This document shows positions 29,770-38,381 of a DNA stretch of 64,000 nt, one piece after another (within the stretch, counting starts at the first letter, position 1; every line of letters begins with the position of its first letter). A program made the translations under genes and the position numbers. The notes beneath the pieces were generated by a model, which was not told the origin of the DNA, did no database searches, and saw nothing but the letters and a program-made list of their open reading frames with translations. Source of the stretch: Sporomusa sp. KB1 (GTDB taxonomy: Bacteria > Bacillota > Negativicutes > Sporomusales > Sporomusaceae); contig NZ_VLKC01000001.1 of the NCBI RefSeq assembly GCF_007830295.1, positions 577,773 to 641,772 of the forward strand, in the 5' to 3' direction.

Positions 29770-30859
29770 GTACCACATCCTCCTTAACGATACGAATGCT
29801 GTACTGGCGCAGCAGTGCATCCATTAATACAAACAAAATAACTAGACCCTGAATAACAAAAACCAAGGAAGCAGGAACCTGTGCCGTACGCTGCATCATG
29901 TTTGCTCCAACACGCAATGCGCCGAAAAACAAGGCCGCAATAACCACACCTGCCGGGTGCAGTTTACCCAGTAACGCAACTGCCATGGCATCAAAACCAT
30001 AACCCGAACTAAAACCATTGACCAACCGGTGATGAATAGCCGCAACTTCAACCATTCCCGCCAATCCCGCAAATGCCCCGGATAGCCCCATAGCCAGCAC
30101 TAGGTTCTTTTCTACATTAATACCGCTGGTATGGGCAGTTGTTTGACTTAACCCCACTGCGCGCATCTGATAGCCGATAGGTGATCGCCACAGGAGAAAA
30201 TACACAACCAAAATAGCGATGATCGCAAACAACACGCCTAAATGAAACCTTGTACCAGTAACCATAATCGGTAGCCAAGCCTGTTTGGCGATCATTGCCG
30301 ACTGAGGAAAATATCCGGGAGGTTCACGCAAAGGAATATCTAAGAGATATGTCACAAAAAAAATGGCAATATAGTTAAGCATAATGGTGTTAATTACTTC
30401 AGAAACACCCAATTTAGCCTTCAAATATCCCGGAATAGCACCCCACAGGCCACCGCCAAGCATGCCGGCAAGCATAACAAGAGGAATAAGTACAAAGCCT
30501 GGCAGCATAGTAAAGTAAATGCCTGCCAGTGTAGCCATAAGCCCCCCCATAACAATCTGTCCTTCCGCACCAATAGAAACGAGCCCTGTGCGGTAAGAAA
30601 TAGTCAGACCCAACGCCGCAAGTAAGAGAGGTGTCGCTTTTACTACCGTCTCGGCAAAACTACGGAAATTGCCAAAAGCTCCGTCAATCATGCTCGTGTA
30701 GGCTAGAATCGGGTTAACGCCGGAAAGGGCAATAATTGCTGCCGAAACCAATAAAGCAAGAAATAGAGCAACCAGCGGCCCTATTAAGTCCGAAAACATA
30801 GTTTTTGTTTGTGGTTTTCGTTCAATCATAATTTGAGAATTTCCCAGCTTTATGTTCAT
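29762..30859 (-). CDS. ABC importer permease 1, BMP/nucleoside type
   Basis: A 365-residue permease with about ten membrane segments (PLLLAALGLTISYRTGLVSIGAEGQI; QMRAVGLSQTTAHTSGI coupling helix). It pairs with the next permease and the double ATPase. Start overlaps the ATPase stop by 4 bases (ATGA). Family homologues import nucleosides or purines. Confidence 0.9.
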   Translation of the reverse strand: MNIKLGNSQIMIERKPQTKTMFSDLIGPLVALFLALLVSAAIIALSGVNPILAYTSMIDGAFGNFRSFAETVVKATPLLLAALGLTISYRTGLVSIGAEGQIVMGGLMATLAGIYFTMLPGFVLIPLVMLAGMLGGGLWGAIPGYLKAKLGVSEVINTIMLNYIAIFFVTYLLDIPLREPPGYFPQSAMIAKQAWLPIMVTGTRFHLGVLFAIIAILVVYFLLWRSPIGYQMRAVGLSQTTAHTSGINVEKNLVLAMGLSGAFAGLAGMVEVAAIHHRLVNGFSSGYGFDAMAVALLGKLHPAGVVIAALFFGALRVGANMMQRTAQVPASLVFVIQGLVILFVLMDALLRQYSIRIVKEDVVHG

Positions 30860-32388
30860 TCACACACACCCAGCCTTTCTTGAGGAGTTCCTCCCATCAT
30901 TAAACCAATATCTGTAATCGAAACTTCACCAGGAATAAACTGTCCCATAATCCGCCCTTCGTACATTACGATCACCCGGTCTGACACCAGCAATACTTCA
31001 TCTAAATCAGCCGAAATCATTAAAACCGCGGCCCCTTTTTCTTTTTCTGCGAGCAATCGCCGATGAACGAATTCCGTTGCCCCAATGTCAAGTCCTCGTG
31101 TAGGCTGCACTGCCAAAATAAATTGAGGACTGCGGGTAAATTCACGCGCCAAAATAACCTTTTGCTGATTACCGCCGGAAAAATTGCGTATAATAGCATC
31201 ATAATTAGGCGGCCGTACGTCAAATTCTTTAATAAGTTCTTGGGCAATATCCTGCATTTTTTGTGGCTGGAAAATACCCTTACACGTAAGCGGCGGCTCA
31301 TCATAAGTATCAAGTGCCATGTTTTCCGCTACAGTAAAATCAAGTACCAATCCCTGCTTTAATCGATCTTCTGGAATGTGAGCCATACCAAGTTTAATTC
31401 TCTTGCGGATAGGCATATCGGTAATGTCTTTCCCGTTCAGACAAACTTGCCCTTTGGTTACTGCTCTCAACCCCATAATACTTTCGGCTAATTCCCGCTG
31501 ACCATTACCATCAACACCGGCTACGCCTACAACTTCACCTTTTTTTATGCATAGTGAAAATTCATTAAGACATGACACCGGCAAATCACCTTCTGCACAA
31601 ACGCCATGTAGTGCAAGCAAAGCTTCCGAACTGGCAACAGGCGTCTTGGCATATTCGAGAACAACGCTGCGTCCAACCATCATGTCCGCTAAAACCTCTT
31701 TGGTAATCTCTGCAGTTTGCACCACATCGACAAAACCGCCTTGGCGAAGTACTGTCACGCGGTTTGAAATTTGCATAACCTCCCATAATTTGTGTGAGAT
31801 AAAAATCACCGATTTACCCATCGCCACAAATTGACGCAGAATCGTAAACAGTTCTTTAACCTCTTGGGGAGTGAGTACGGCTGTCGGTTCATCTAATATC
31901 AAGATGTCCGCTCCGCGGTAAATGGCCTTGAGTAGTTCTACCTTTTGCTGGGCACCAATGGATAAATCTTTTACTAAAGCCTTGGCATCTACCTGAAAGT
32001 TAAACTGGTCACTTAGCTGCTGTACTTTTTCTACAGCTTTCTCCATATCTAGTTTTTTAAGATTTGCCGTAAGACCCAAAATTACGTTTTCAGCTACCGT
32101 TAAAGTCGGCACCAGCATAAAATGCTGATGAACCATTCCTATGCCTAAACTAATGGCATCTTTGGGCGAATCAATATCGGTAAGCTGGCCTTTAAGATAA
32201 ATTTCGCCTTCCTCAGGCCGATAAAACCCATAAAGAATATTCATTAGCGTCGTTTTTCCCGCGCCATTTTCACCAAGCAACGCATGAACTTCGCCTGACT
32301 TGACAAAAAAAGTTACTCCATTACAGGCTTTGACGTTGGCAAATTTTTTGGTAATATTACGCATTTCTAATATATTTTGAGTATCCAT
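30856..32388 (-). CDS. ABC importer ATPase, two nucleotide-binding domains
   Basis: A 510-residue fused ATPase. Domain 1 has Walker A GENGAGKTT, signature LSIGAQQKVE and Walker B LILDEPTAVLTP; domain 2 has a degenerate P-loop (GVDGNGQRE), signature FSGGNQQKVILARE and a weakened Walker B (FILAVQPTRGLD). This is the usual asymmetry of RbsA/NupO-type ATPases. The ATG at 32388 follows GAGGAGG by 5 bases and is preceded by the hairpin at 32402-32433. Confidence 0.93.
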   Translation of the reverse strand: MDTQNILEMRNITKKFANVKACNGVTFFVKSGEVHALLGENGAGKTTLMNILYGFYRPEEGEIYLKGQLTDIDSPKDAISLGIGMVHQHFMLVPTLTVAENVILGLTANLKKLDMEKAVEKVQQLSDQFNFQVDAKALVKDLSIGAQQKVELLKAIYRGADILILDEPTAVLTPQEVKELFTILRQFVAMGKSVIFISHKLWEVMQISNRVTVLRQGGFVDVVQTAEITKEVLADMMVGRSVVLEYAKTPVASSEALLALHGVCAEGDLPVSCLNEFSLCIKKGEVVGVAGVDGNGQRELAESIMGLRAVTKGQVCLNGKDITDMPIRKRIKLGMAHIPEDRLKQGLVLDFTVAENMALDTYDEPPLTCKGIFQPQKMQDIAQELIKEFDVRPPNYDAIIRNFSGGNQQKVILAREFTRSPQFILAVQPTRGLDIGATEFVHRRLLAEKEKGAAVLMISADLDEVLLVSDRVIVMYEGRIMGQFIPGEVSITDIGLMMGGTPQERLGVCE

Positions 32389-32401
32389 TTGTTCCTCCTC
32401 G

Positions 32402-32433
32402 CTAAAGTGCAGCACATAAGTACTGCACTTTAG
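32402..32433 (-). promoter_or_regulatory. Intercistronic hairpin between bmpA and the ATPase gene
   Basis: Perfect 11-base arms (CTAAAGTGCAG / CTGCACTTTAG) with a 10-base loop lie between the bmpA stop and the ATPase ribosome site. There is no T-run, so it is more likely a stabilising or processing hairpin that keeps bmpA transcripts in excess, as often seen after solute-binding-protein genes. Confidence 0.55.
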
Positions 32434-32444
32434 TCATCAAGCAA

Positions 32445-33479
32445 TTACTTTTCAAAAACTGATTTAGGTAATATACCTTGCGTTTTCAAGGAACCATCTT
32501 TGATCTTAGCCATAACTTCCTGGATTTTTTCCTTTGCCCCTGTCGGCAGCTTGGCATCATTGCCATGATAATCAGAAAGCAGAATTGCTCCTTCATTTAT
32601 TCCCATCAGGTATAGCGCTGGTTTTGCTTCCTTATTGACTGCTTCTTTAATAATTGAATCAATCATTAAAGTAACGCTCTGAATTGCTGAAACAAACACA
32701 GTATCTGGAGCCACGTTATATTGATCACTAATATAGCCGATTGCCTTAATTTTCTTGGTTTTAGCAGCATCTATTACACCTAATGTAGCCTGATTTGCAT
32801 TACCGCCCACAACGTCGGCACCTTGTTCAATCATAGCCATAGCCATTTCTTTACCTTTAGGCACATCTGTCATCGTTTCTGTAAAGCCTGTCAATACTTT
32901 AGCATTTGGATTTACGTATTTAGCACCAGCCTCAAACCCAATCAACCCGTCTTGGATGTGCGGTAATTTTGTCCCGCCAATCATCCCAACTACGTTTGTC
33001 TTGGTAATTAAACCAGCGACTGCACCTGCCAGAAAACCTGTCTGCGGTGTATTGAAACGCAAGGATAACATATTTGGTTCTTGAAAACTGTCGCCATTTA
33101 CAACAGCAAACAATACGTTAGGGTACTGTGGTGCAATTTGTTTAACTACATCACTAAACTCAAAACCATGCAAAATAATTAAATCATACCCTTTATCAGC
33201 ATAATCGCGAATTACAGATTCAAAGTCAGGCTGTGGTACATTCTCGGTATACGCCGTTTCTACCTTATATTTTTCTTTAGCCTGCATCAGTCCTTTGTAC
33301 GCCGACTCATTCCAGCCAGCGTCATTAATTGGTCCCGTCATTACCATGGCAACCCGAAACGCTTTATTTGCTGCACTTTTTTCTTGTTTTGTTTGAGAAC
33401 TGCATCCAGCCAAAACTCCCATAGAGAAAATAATAACCATTACCCATACTAACATCTGCTGTAATCTTGTTTGCTTCAT
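32445..33479 (-). CDS. BMP family ABC transporter substrate-binding lipoprotein
   Basis: A 344-residue lipoprotein: signal peptide with lipobox LAGC (Cys near 26), then the BMP/PnrA fold (AMVMTGPINDAGWNESAYKG; DYADKGYDLIILHGFEF; GMIGGTKLPHIQDGLIGFEAG). PnrA/BmpA relatives bind purine nucleosides; here the cluster suggests a purine-like ligand. AGGAGG lies 6 bases ahead. First gene of the importer set bmpA-ATPase-permease-permease. Confidence 0.92.
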   Translation of the reverse strand: MKQTRLQQMLVWVMVIIFSMGVLAGCSSQTKQEKSAANKAFRVAMVMTGPINDAGWNESAYKGLMQAKEKYKVETAYTENVPQPDFESVIRDYADKGYDLIILHGFEFSDVVKQIAPQYPNVLFAVVNGDSFQEPNMLSLRFNTPQTGFLAGAVAGLITKTNVVGMIGGTKLPHIQDGLIGFEAGAKYVNPNAKVLTGFTETMTDVPKGKEMAMAMIEQGADVVGGNANQATLGVIDAAKTKKIKAIGYISDQYNVAPDTVFVSAIQSVTLMIDSIIKEAVNKEAKPALYLMGINEGAILLSDYHGNDAKLPTGAKEKIQEVMAKIKDGSLKTQGILPKSVFEK

Positions 33480-33520
33480 AATAACCTCCTAATAATTTGT
33501 ACCTTTTGCAGTGCAAACAG

Positions 33521-34909
33521 CTACGAAAAATATCCTGCTTGGACTACCAATTCATTTGCTTTTTGTTGTTCATCCACTAATACTTTTTCTTCGTCTACTT
33601 TTACAAAATTCCCATTATTAAGAACTACCCTCCCATTAATCATCACCTTTTCTACAGCTCTGTTTCCCCCGGAGTAAACCAGCGATGCAACTGGATCATG
33701 CACTGGACACATCCTAGCACACCGATAAGGATTAACTATAAAGAAATCTGCTTTTTTGCCGACTTCCAGCGATCCAATTTCTTTTTCCATGCCTATGCAC
33801 TTTGCAGCATCTATTGTTGCCATTTCCAAAACACGCTGTGCGGTCATAGCCAAAGGATCAATCAAATGTACCTTTTGTAATAAAGCAGTGGTTTTAATTA
33901 CCTCCAAAAGATCATTGCAATTATTGCTTGCGGCTCCATCAGTCCCCAAACTAACTGTTAAACCGGCCTGATGCATTTTAGGCACTGGAGCAACCCCTGA
34001 AGCCAGATACATATTAGAAACCGGATTATGAGAAACTTGAACTCCATACTTCTGAAACATCTTGAATTCTTCTTCTCCGGTTTTTACACAATGGACGGCC
34101 AATAACCGATTTGTTAACAGGCCGCTATTAATGAAATAGTCAAGTGCCGAAGTATTATATTTTTTGCGGCAAACAATCTCATCGGTATCAGTTTCATACA
34201 TATGCATCATGACAGGAATGTCATATTGACGAGAAAATTCGCTTGTTTCCTGCAGGCTTTCTAAAGAAAGCGCCCAAGCCCCCGCCGGTGCCAGCCAAAT
34301 GTTTGTCATCTGATCAGGCTTTTCAAATCTTTCCTTTAAGCGCAGGACATCTGAAAAAACGTTCTGTGTTTGTTCAATCAGTTCTGCAGGAAAACCGCTG
34401 TCGCGCCCGGTAGTACGAAAGCCCCGTCCGTAGACAAGCCTAACCCCTATATCCCGCATCACTGTAATTTCGCTATCAGACAAATTAGGAATCGGATGCA
34501 CCTGCATATAATCGACAATTGTCGTCACACCAGAGCGAACGGCCTCAATCGCGCCGCCCGCCACCGCTGCCGCCAAATGGCTGTGCTTGAGGTGTATCCC
34601 TGCAGGCGCAATTACCTTATGCCACCAACTCTCTAAAGCAGTATCCGTTCCAAGCCCTTTTAAAAGATTCTGATATAGATGAGTGTGTGTGTTAACAAGA
34701 CCGGGGAAAGCTATTTTTCCTGAACAATCTTGACTTTCTATATTACGTTCTTCGGCAAACTTGATTATTTCTGTAGAGGAACCAATCATTTTAATACGAT
34801 CATCTTCCCATAAGATACCAGCATTTTTTATAATCCTTCTTGTTTCATCCATTGTTACCAGAGTTAATCCGTGCAAGGCACCGCAGGTTACTTTTTCTTC
34901 ATTATTCAT
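33521..34909 (-). CDS. ATZ/TRZ-type amidohydrolase (probable nucleobase deaminase)
   Basis: A 462-residue metal-dependent hydrolase (GLVNTHTHLYQNLLKGLGTD; MMHMYETDTDE; AVHCVKTGEEE; SLGTDGAASNNC), in the group containing guanine, 8-oxoguanine, S-adenosylhomocysteine and cytosine deaminases. It lies between a GntR gene (10 bases upstream) and bmpA (41 bases downstream), so uptake, deamination and regulation appear to be co-transcribed. The exact substrate cannot be called. Confidence 0.85.
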   Translation of the reverse strand: MNNEEKVTCGALHGLTLVTMDETRRIIKNAGILWEDDRIKMIGSSTEIIKFAEERNIESQDCSGKIAFPGLVNTHTHLYQNLLKGLGTDTALESWWHKVIAPAGIHLKHSHLAAAVAGGAIEAVRSGVTTIVDYMQVHPIPNLSDSEITVMRDIGVRLVYGRGFRTTGRDSGFPAELIEQTQNVFSDVLRLKERFEKPDQMTNIWLAPAGAWALSLESLQETSEFSRQYDIPVMMHMYETDTDEIVCRKKYNTSALDYFINSGLLTNRLLAVHCVKTGEEEFKMFQKYGVQVSHNPVSNMYLASGVAPVPKMHQAGLTVSLGTDGAASNNCNDLLEVIKTTALLQKVHLIDPLAMTAQRVLEMATIDAAKCIGMEKEIGSLEVGKKADFFIVNPYRCARMCPVHDPVASLVYSGGNRAVEKVMINGRVVLNNGNFVKVDEEKVLVDEQQKANELVVQAGYFS

Positions 34910-34919
34910 TATCTACAAC

Positions 34920-35630
34920 TCACTTCCATAACATTTTCATTTTTACGATATCCGGATTAAACTTTACCGTCCCTAAGCATATTGGCTTATCTTCAATTGT
35001 GTAAAAGGTTTCCTTCCATGAAATCATCGCGCTTCCTGACATTATGCCAAATAAACATTCTTCAAATTTTCCTGCCACCATTGGACTAATTTCCTGGATG
35101 CCATGCGTCAATTTTTGCTGACAATACTCTTCAATAAATGAATTAAGATCAAATTGACTTTCTATTTCTGACCGCTCTCGAACAAAATAACAGTAAGAAA
35201 TCCGATTCTGTGCATGTATCGCCGCTCTGCCATTAGCGTAAAAAGTTCGATCATATACAGCAATTTTACTGTCGATACTTATTTGCAAATCCTTTGCAAC
35301 AGCAGCATCTGGTTTTTCCAAGCGTAACACTGAATAGGTTGAAGTTACACTATGTCCACCATCTTTCAGTAAATCTACAAAATCAGAAAAGCGGTCAATT
35401 CGCATCTTTGTTTCTAAGGTACTTTTATGAATAAAGTTACCCAACCCGTGTCGTTTACTGATGATTCCTTCCTTATTTAATTCGAGCAGCGCTTCGCGCA
35501 ATGTCGCCAAACTGACCTGCAATAACTTTGCTAACTCATCTTCCGTCGGTAGTTTGTTGCCACAAATTTTATTTGTTTTAATCATTTCTAAAATAATATT
35601 TTTAACCAATTGAGCCCGCGTTAGAATCAT
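34920..35630 (-). CDS. GntR family (UTRA) transcriptional regulator 1
   Basis: A 236-residue regulator with a GntR winged helix (NKLPTEDELAKLLQVSLATL, then REALLELNKEGIISKRHGLG) and a UTRA ligand domain ending IVKMKMLWK. The ATG at 35630 has AGGAGA about 9 bases ahead; a longer frame reaches 35678 without a ribosome site. First gene of the unit gntR1-amidohydrolase-bmpA importer; a dyad at 35648-35666 just ahead may be its own operator. Nearly identical in its DNA-binding domain to GntR 2. Confidence 0.9.
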   Translation of the reverse strand: MILTRAQLVKNIILEMIKTNKICGNKLPTEDELAKLLQVSLATLREALLELNKEGIISKRHGLGNFIHKSTLETKMRIDRFSDFVDLLKDGGHSVTSTYSVLRLEKPDAAVAKDLQISIDSKIAVYDRTFYANGRAAIHAQNRISYCYFVRERSEIESQFDLNSFIEEYCQQKLTHGIQEISPMVAGKFEECLFGIMSGSAMISWKETFYTIEDKPICLGTVKFNPDIVKMKMLWK

Positions 35631-35647
35631 ATATTTAATTCTCCTAT

Positions 35648-35666
35648 TCATCAGGTCACTGAATGA
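35648..35666. promoter_or_regulatory. Candidate GntR operator upstream of gntR1
   Basis: TCATCAGGTCACTGAATGA is an imperfect dyad of form TCATnnnGTnACnnnATGA, with a GT-N-AC core often seen in GntR sites. It lies just before the gntR1 ribosome site and suits autoregulation of the importer operon. Predicted from sequence only. Confidence 0.4.
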
Positions 35667-35690
35667 CTTAATAAGCAAAAAAATACTACT

Positions 35691-35735
35691 AAAAAATGTA
35701 GCTCTGCAAATAATAAACTATTTGCAGAGCTACAT
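35691..35735 (-). terminator. Rho-independent terminator after gntR2
   Basis: Perfect 17-base arms (ATGTAGCTCTGCAAATA) with a 6-base loop, followed on the minus strand by TTTTTT. It separates gntR2 from the gntR1-importer transcript. Confidence 0.92.
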
Positions 35736-35817
35736 CGCTCACTTATCTTCTATTAATTTTTATAATATACCATTTCGACAATTCTTGCAAGTACTATATA
35801 AAAAATAATAATATTAA

Positions 35818-36579
35818 TTAGCATTTTTGCCCATGTTTCCATAGCATCTTCATCTTTACTATTTCCTGGTTAAACCTTACGTTACTAAGGCAAATCGGTA
35901 TATCCTCTAGTGTATAAAATATTTCTTTCCAGGAAATCATAGGGCTTCCTATCTTAACGCCAAATAACTGTTGATCTTTTTTCTCAGCAAGAATAGGCGT
36001 AATTTCCTGAATGCCATGTGTCATTTTTTGCCCACAATATTCTTCAATATAAGAAGTTAGATTACTCTGCCCCTCTGCTGCCGGCTCCTTTACAAACCAG
36101 GAATAAGGTATTCTATTTTGAGCATAAATTGCAGCTTTGCCATCCGCAAGAAAAATCCGCTCACACATAACAATTTTACTATCCTTCGGTATATTCAGAT
36201 CCTTAGCAATCTCCGAATCAGGCACAGCTAAGTGTGCACCAAAATAGGTTGAACTTGGCACATAGCCTCCGTCTTGCAATAAATCCGTAAAATCGGTAAA
36301 TCGATCTATCCTCATTTTTGTTTCTAATGTACTTTTGTGAATAAAGTTTCCTAACCCATGCCGTTTACTGATAATGCCTTCTTTATTCAATTCTAAAAGT
36401 GCTTCCCGCAATGTCGCCAAACTAACTTGCAGTTGTTTGGTTAATTCATCTTCCGTCGGGAGCTTATTGCCCTTAATCTTATTTGTTTTAATCTTTTCTA
36501 AAATCTCGTATTTTGCCAACTGAACTCTGCTAACTGCTCTAATTTTCATCACCCTATCTAAAAGTTTCAGAACCATCAT
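35818..36579 (-). CDS. GntR family (UTRA) transcriptional regulator 2
   Basis: A 253-residue paralogue of GntR 1. Residues spanning the recognition helix and wing (SLATLREALLELNKEGIISK and the following RHGLGNFIHKSTLETKMRID) are the same in both, while the ligand domains differ at many positions and synonymous sites have diverged. It likely binds the same operator but senses another molecule. AGGA lies 10 bases before the ATG at 36579. It has its own promoter (36632-36659) and terminator (35691-35735). Confidence 0.9.
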   Translation of the reverse strand: MMVLKLLDRVMKIRAVSRVQLAKYEILEKIKTNKIKGNKLPTEDELTKQLQVSLATLREALLELNKEGIISKRHGLGNFIHKSTLETKMRIDRFTDFTDLLQDGGYVPSSTYFGAHLAVPDSEIAKDLNIPKDSKIVMCERIFLADGKAAIYAQNRIPYSWFVKEPAAEGQSNLTSYIEEYCGQKMTHGIQEITPILAEKKDQQLFGVKIGSPMISWKEIFYTLEDIPICLSNVRFNQEIVKMKMLWKHGQKC

Positions 36580-36631
36580 TTATACTAAATCCTGTTGTTT
36601 TACCGCAACTACAAATATAACTAATATTTAC

Positions 36632-36659
36632 ATTATAACCTTTTCGCAAAATTATACAA
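36632..36659 (-). promoter_or_regulatory. Promoter of gntR2
   Basis: Minus strand TTGTAT (36654-36659), 16-base spacer, TATAAT (36632-36637), about 50 bases ahead of the gntR2 ATG. Confidence 0.55.
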
Positions 36660-36777
36660 TGTAACAAAAATAATTAATGTGCCCTAATGAATCGCTACCC
36701 CTTGCTAATACTGAGTTACTAAGCAAATACTTTATATACTTGTTCAGCCTGATTTTTACATGTATATGAATATGCTT

Positions 36778-36873
36778 ATGAACAAAAATTCTTCTGGCTT
36801 TGCTAAAGATACGGTCTACCGATTCTTAAAATCCTTCCACATTAACTGGCTTCGTTTTACGTCGCTGCTTTAA
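36778..36873 (+). pseudogene. Fragment of an IS4-like transposase
   Basis: A 31-codon frame reads MNKNSSGFAKDTVYRFLKSF then HINWLRFTSLL and stops. The pattern SGF(A/S)KDTVYRFLxSxxINWLRF is the N-terminal part of an IS4-group DDE transposase. No DDE domain or terminal repeats are visible, so it is a scrap of a lost insertion sequence. It lies in the 334-base gap between gntR2 and the deacetylase gene; the rest of that gap, apart from the gntR2 promoter, holds nothing I recognise. Confidence 0.55.
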
Positions 36874-36913
36874 ATCTTCTTCTGTTACATTTTTATATTT
36901 GTCCCTGGCCCAA

Positions 36914-38134
36914 TTAATTCAGCAACTGATCTGCATAGACCAGTCGAATGCCGGCAGCCTCCATTTCGGAGATCATCTCCCGCACCGCGATGACCGTATT
37001 GGGCCGGGCATGGCCGATAACAGTTACATTGCCATTTTTATGAGCCATATCAACTGCTTTACGCAGTTGTTTTTTTATTAGTTCTACATCTGAACTGTTA
37101 TCCACAAACAACTCATTTTCCCCGCTTCTCACACCTAGCTGTCTCGCAACCTCTGCGCCCACCGTTGTGCCAATAGTGCGGCTGTCAATAAAAAACAGAT
37201 TCTGTGATTTCAAAACCCCAAGTACAGCCTTCATGACCCGACGATCAGATGTTGCTCTTGAGCCTTGGTGGTTATTGACCCCTTTAACCCCTGGTACAGA
37301 AGCGAGAGCTTGGGCTACTGTCTGCTTGATTTCATCATCACTCATACTAACAGTGATCACGGTCGGCTCTGTCGCTGCGCTAGCGTCCATTGGCTCTAGC
37401 GGCAAATGCAGTATAACCAGGTGACCTGCACTCAGCGCTCTGGAGGCAGCCTCATTGCTATAGGTACGATAAGGCAAAACGGCAAAAGTAAATGGCCTTC
37501 CCATATCGGCAAAATCAGCAACAGGCCCCATGGTATAACCACAATCATCGATTACGATCGCCATATTTCCCGTCCCAGCTTCGCCCTTGGGTTTTGGTGG
37601 TGCAGCCTGCGGTAATGTGCCGTTAGCTTTAACAATATATAAGCGGTCAGTCACTATCGTAAGCGGCTCGCTATTAAGAACATCCTTAATTCCCACATCC
37701 ATCCGTACAGCTGATACGCCATTATAATTATCCGGTTCATTCCCGATGACTTTACCGCCTGCTTTGCCAACCAACGGAGCCAGGGCCTGCTCAACTCCTT
37801 CCAAGGACATGGTTTCCGGGATCACCAGCAGCATACTCCGGGTATGCCAGCGGATACGTCCCTCCACCCCTTTGCGGGAAATTTCCCGTTGTTCCTCTTT
37901 ACCTTCTTTCGGAGTTATAGACGCCTTTGCCAACCCCTTATCCACAGCAGTATGAATCTTGGAAGCCGTTGTTGTGAAGTCAACCACCACTCCCGCTCCC
38001 GTCTTTTCCAGTTCATAGCCAGGACCAGGTGACGGCAATTTTTCTGGTGTCTGCATTGTCTGATAATAGATAACAGCTGCTAAAAAAAGCACAATTACCG
38101 CTATCCATTTCCATTTATTATCTTTTTTCGCCAT
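36914..38134 (-). CDS. Divergent polysaccharide deacetylase family protein (YibQ-like)
   Basis: A 406-residue protein anchored by one N-terminal membrane segment (WIAVIVLFLAAVIYYQ). The C-terminal 230 residues carry the divergent deacetylase fold (MAIVIDDCGYTMGPVADF; HLPLEPMDA; GVNNHQGSRATSDRRVM; VIGHARPNTVIAV). Family members are thought to trim envelope polysaccharide. GAGGAG lies 8 bases before the ATG at 38134; the open frame extends 8 codons more without a site. It is alone on its transcript. Confidence 0.88.
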   Translation of the reverse strand: MAKKDNKWKWIAVIVLFLAAVIYYQTMQTPEKLPSPGPGYELEKTGAGVVVDFTTTASKIHTAVDKGLAKASITPKEGKEEQREISRKGVEGRIRWHTRSMLLVIPETMSLEGVEQALAPLVGKAGGKVIGNEPDNYNGVSAVRMDVGIKDVLNSEPLTIVTDRLYIVKANGTLPQAAPPKPKGEAGTGNMAIVIDDCGYTMGPVADFADMGRPFTFAVLPYRTYSNEAASRALSAGHLVILHLPLEPMDASAATEPTVITVSMSDDEIKQTVAQALASVPGVKGVNNHQGSRATSDRRVMKAVLGVLKSQNLFFIDSRTIGTTVGAEVARQLGVRSGENELFVDNSSDVELIKKQLRKAVDMAHKNGNVTVIGHARPNTVIAVREMISEMEAAGIRLVYADQLLN

Positions 38135-38381
38135 CGAAAATTCTCCTCGCCTATACACTTACTTTTCATAATAATTATATATTCCGCCTCCTACTATGTC
38201 TACTTATTCTAGTATTTAGCCACTTTACCTAAACGTAACATAAAGTTAACAAGACCTTAAATTACCAGGGGAGGAGAATTAGCTGGAAAGAATAACATGT
38301 ATTATATTGAGTAAATTGTTTCTATCTTAGTACTAAGCCGCATCTTCCCGCAAAATGCATGTAGACAAAGGAGTATCTGCC

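Noticed and set aside
33480-33520. Purine riboswitch ahead of the bmpA importer
   Set aside because: Only 41 bases separate the genes, too short for an aptamer of about 65-70 bases, and no conserved loop sequences are present.
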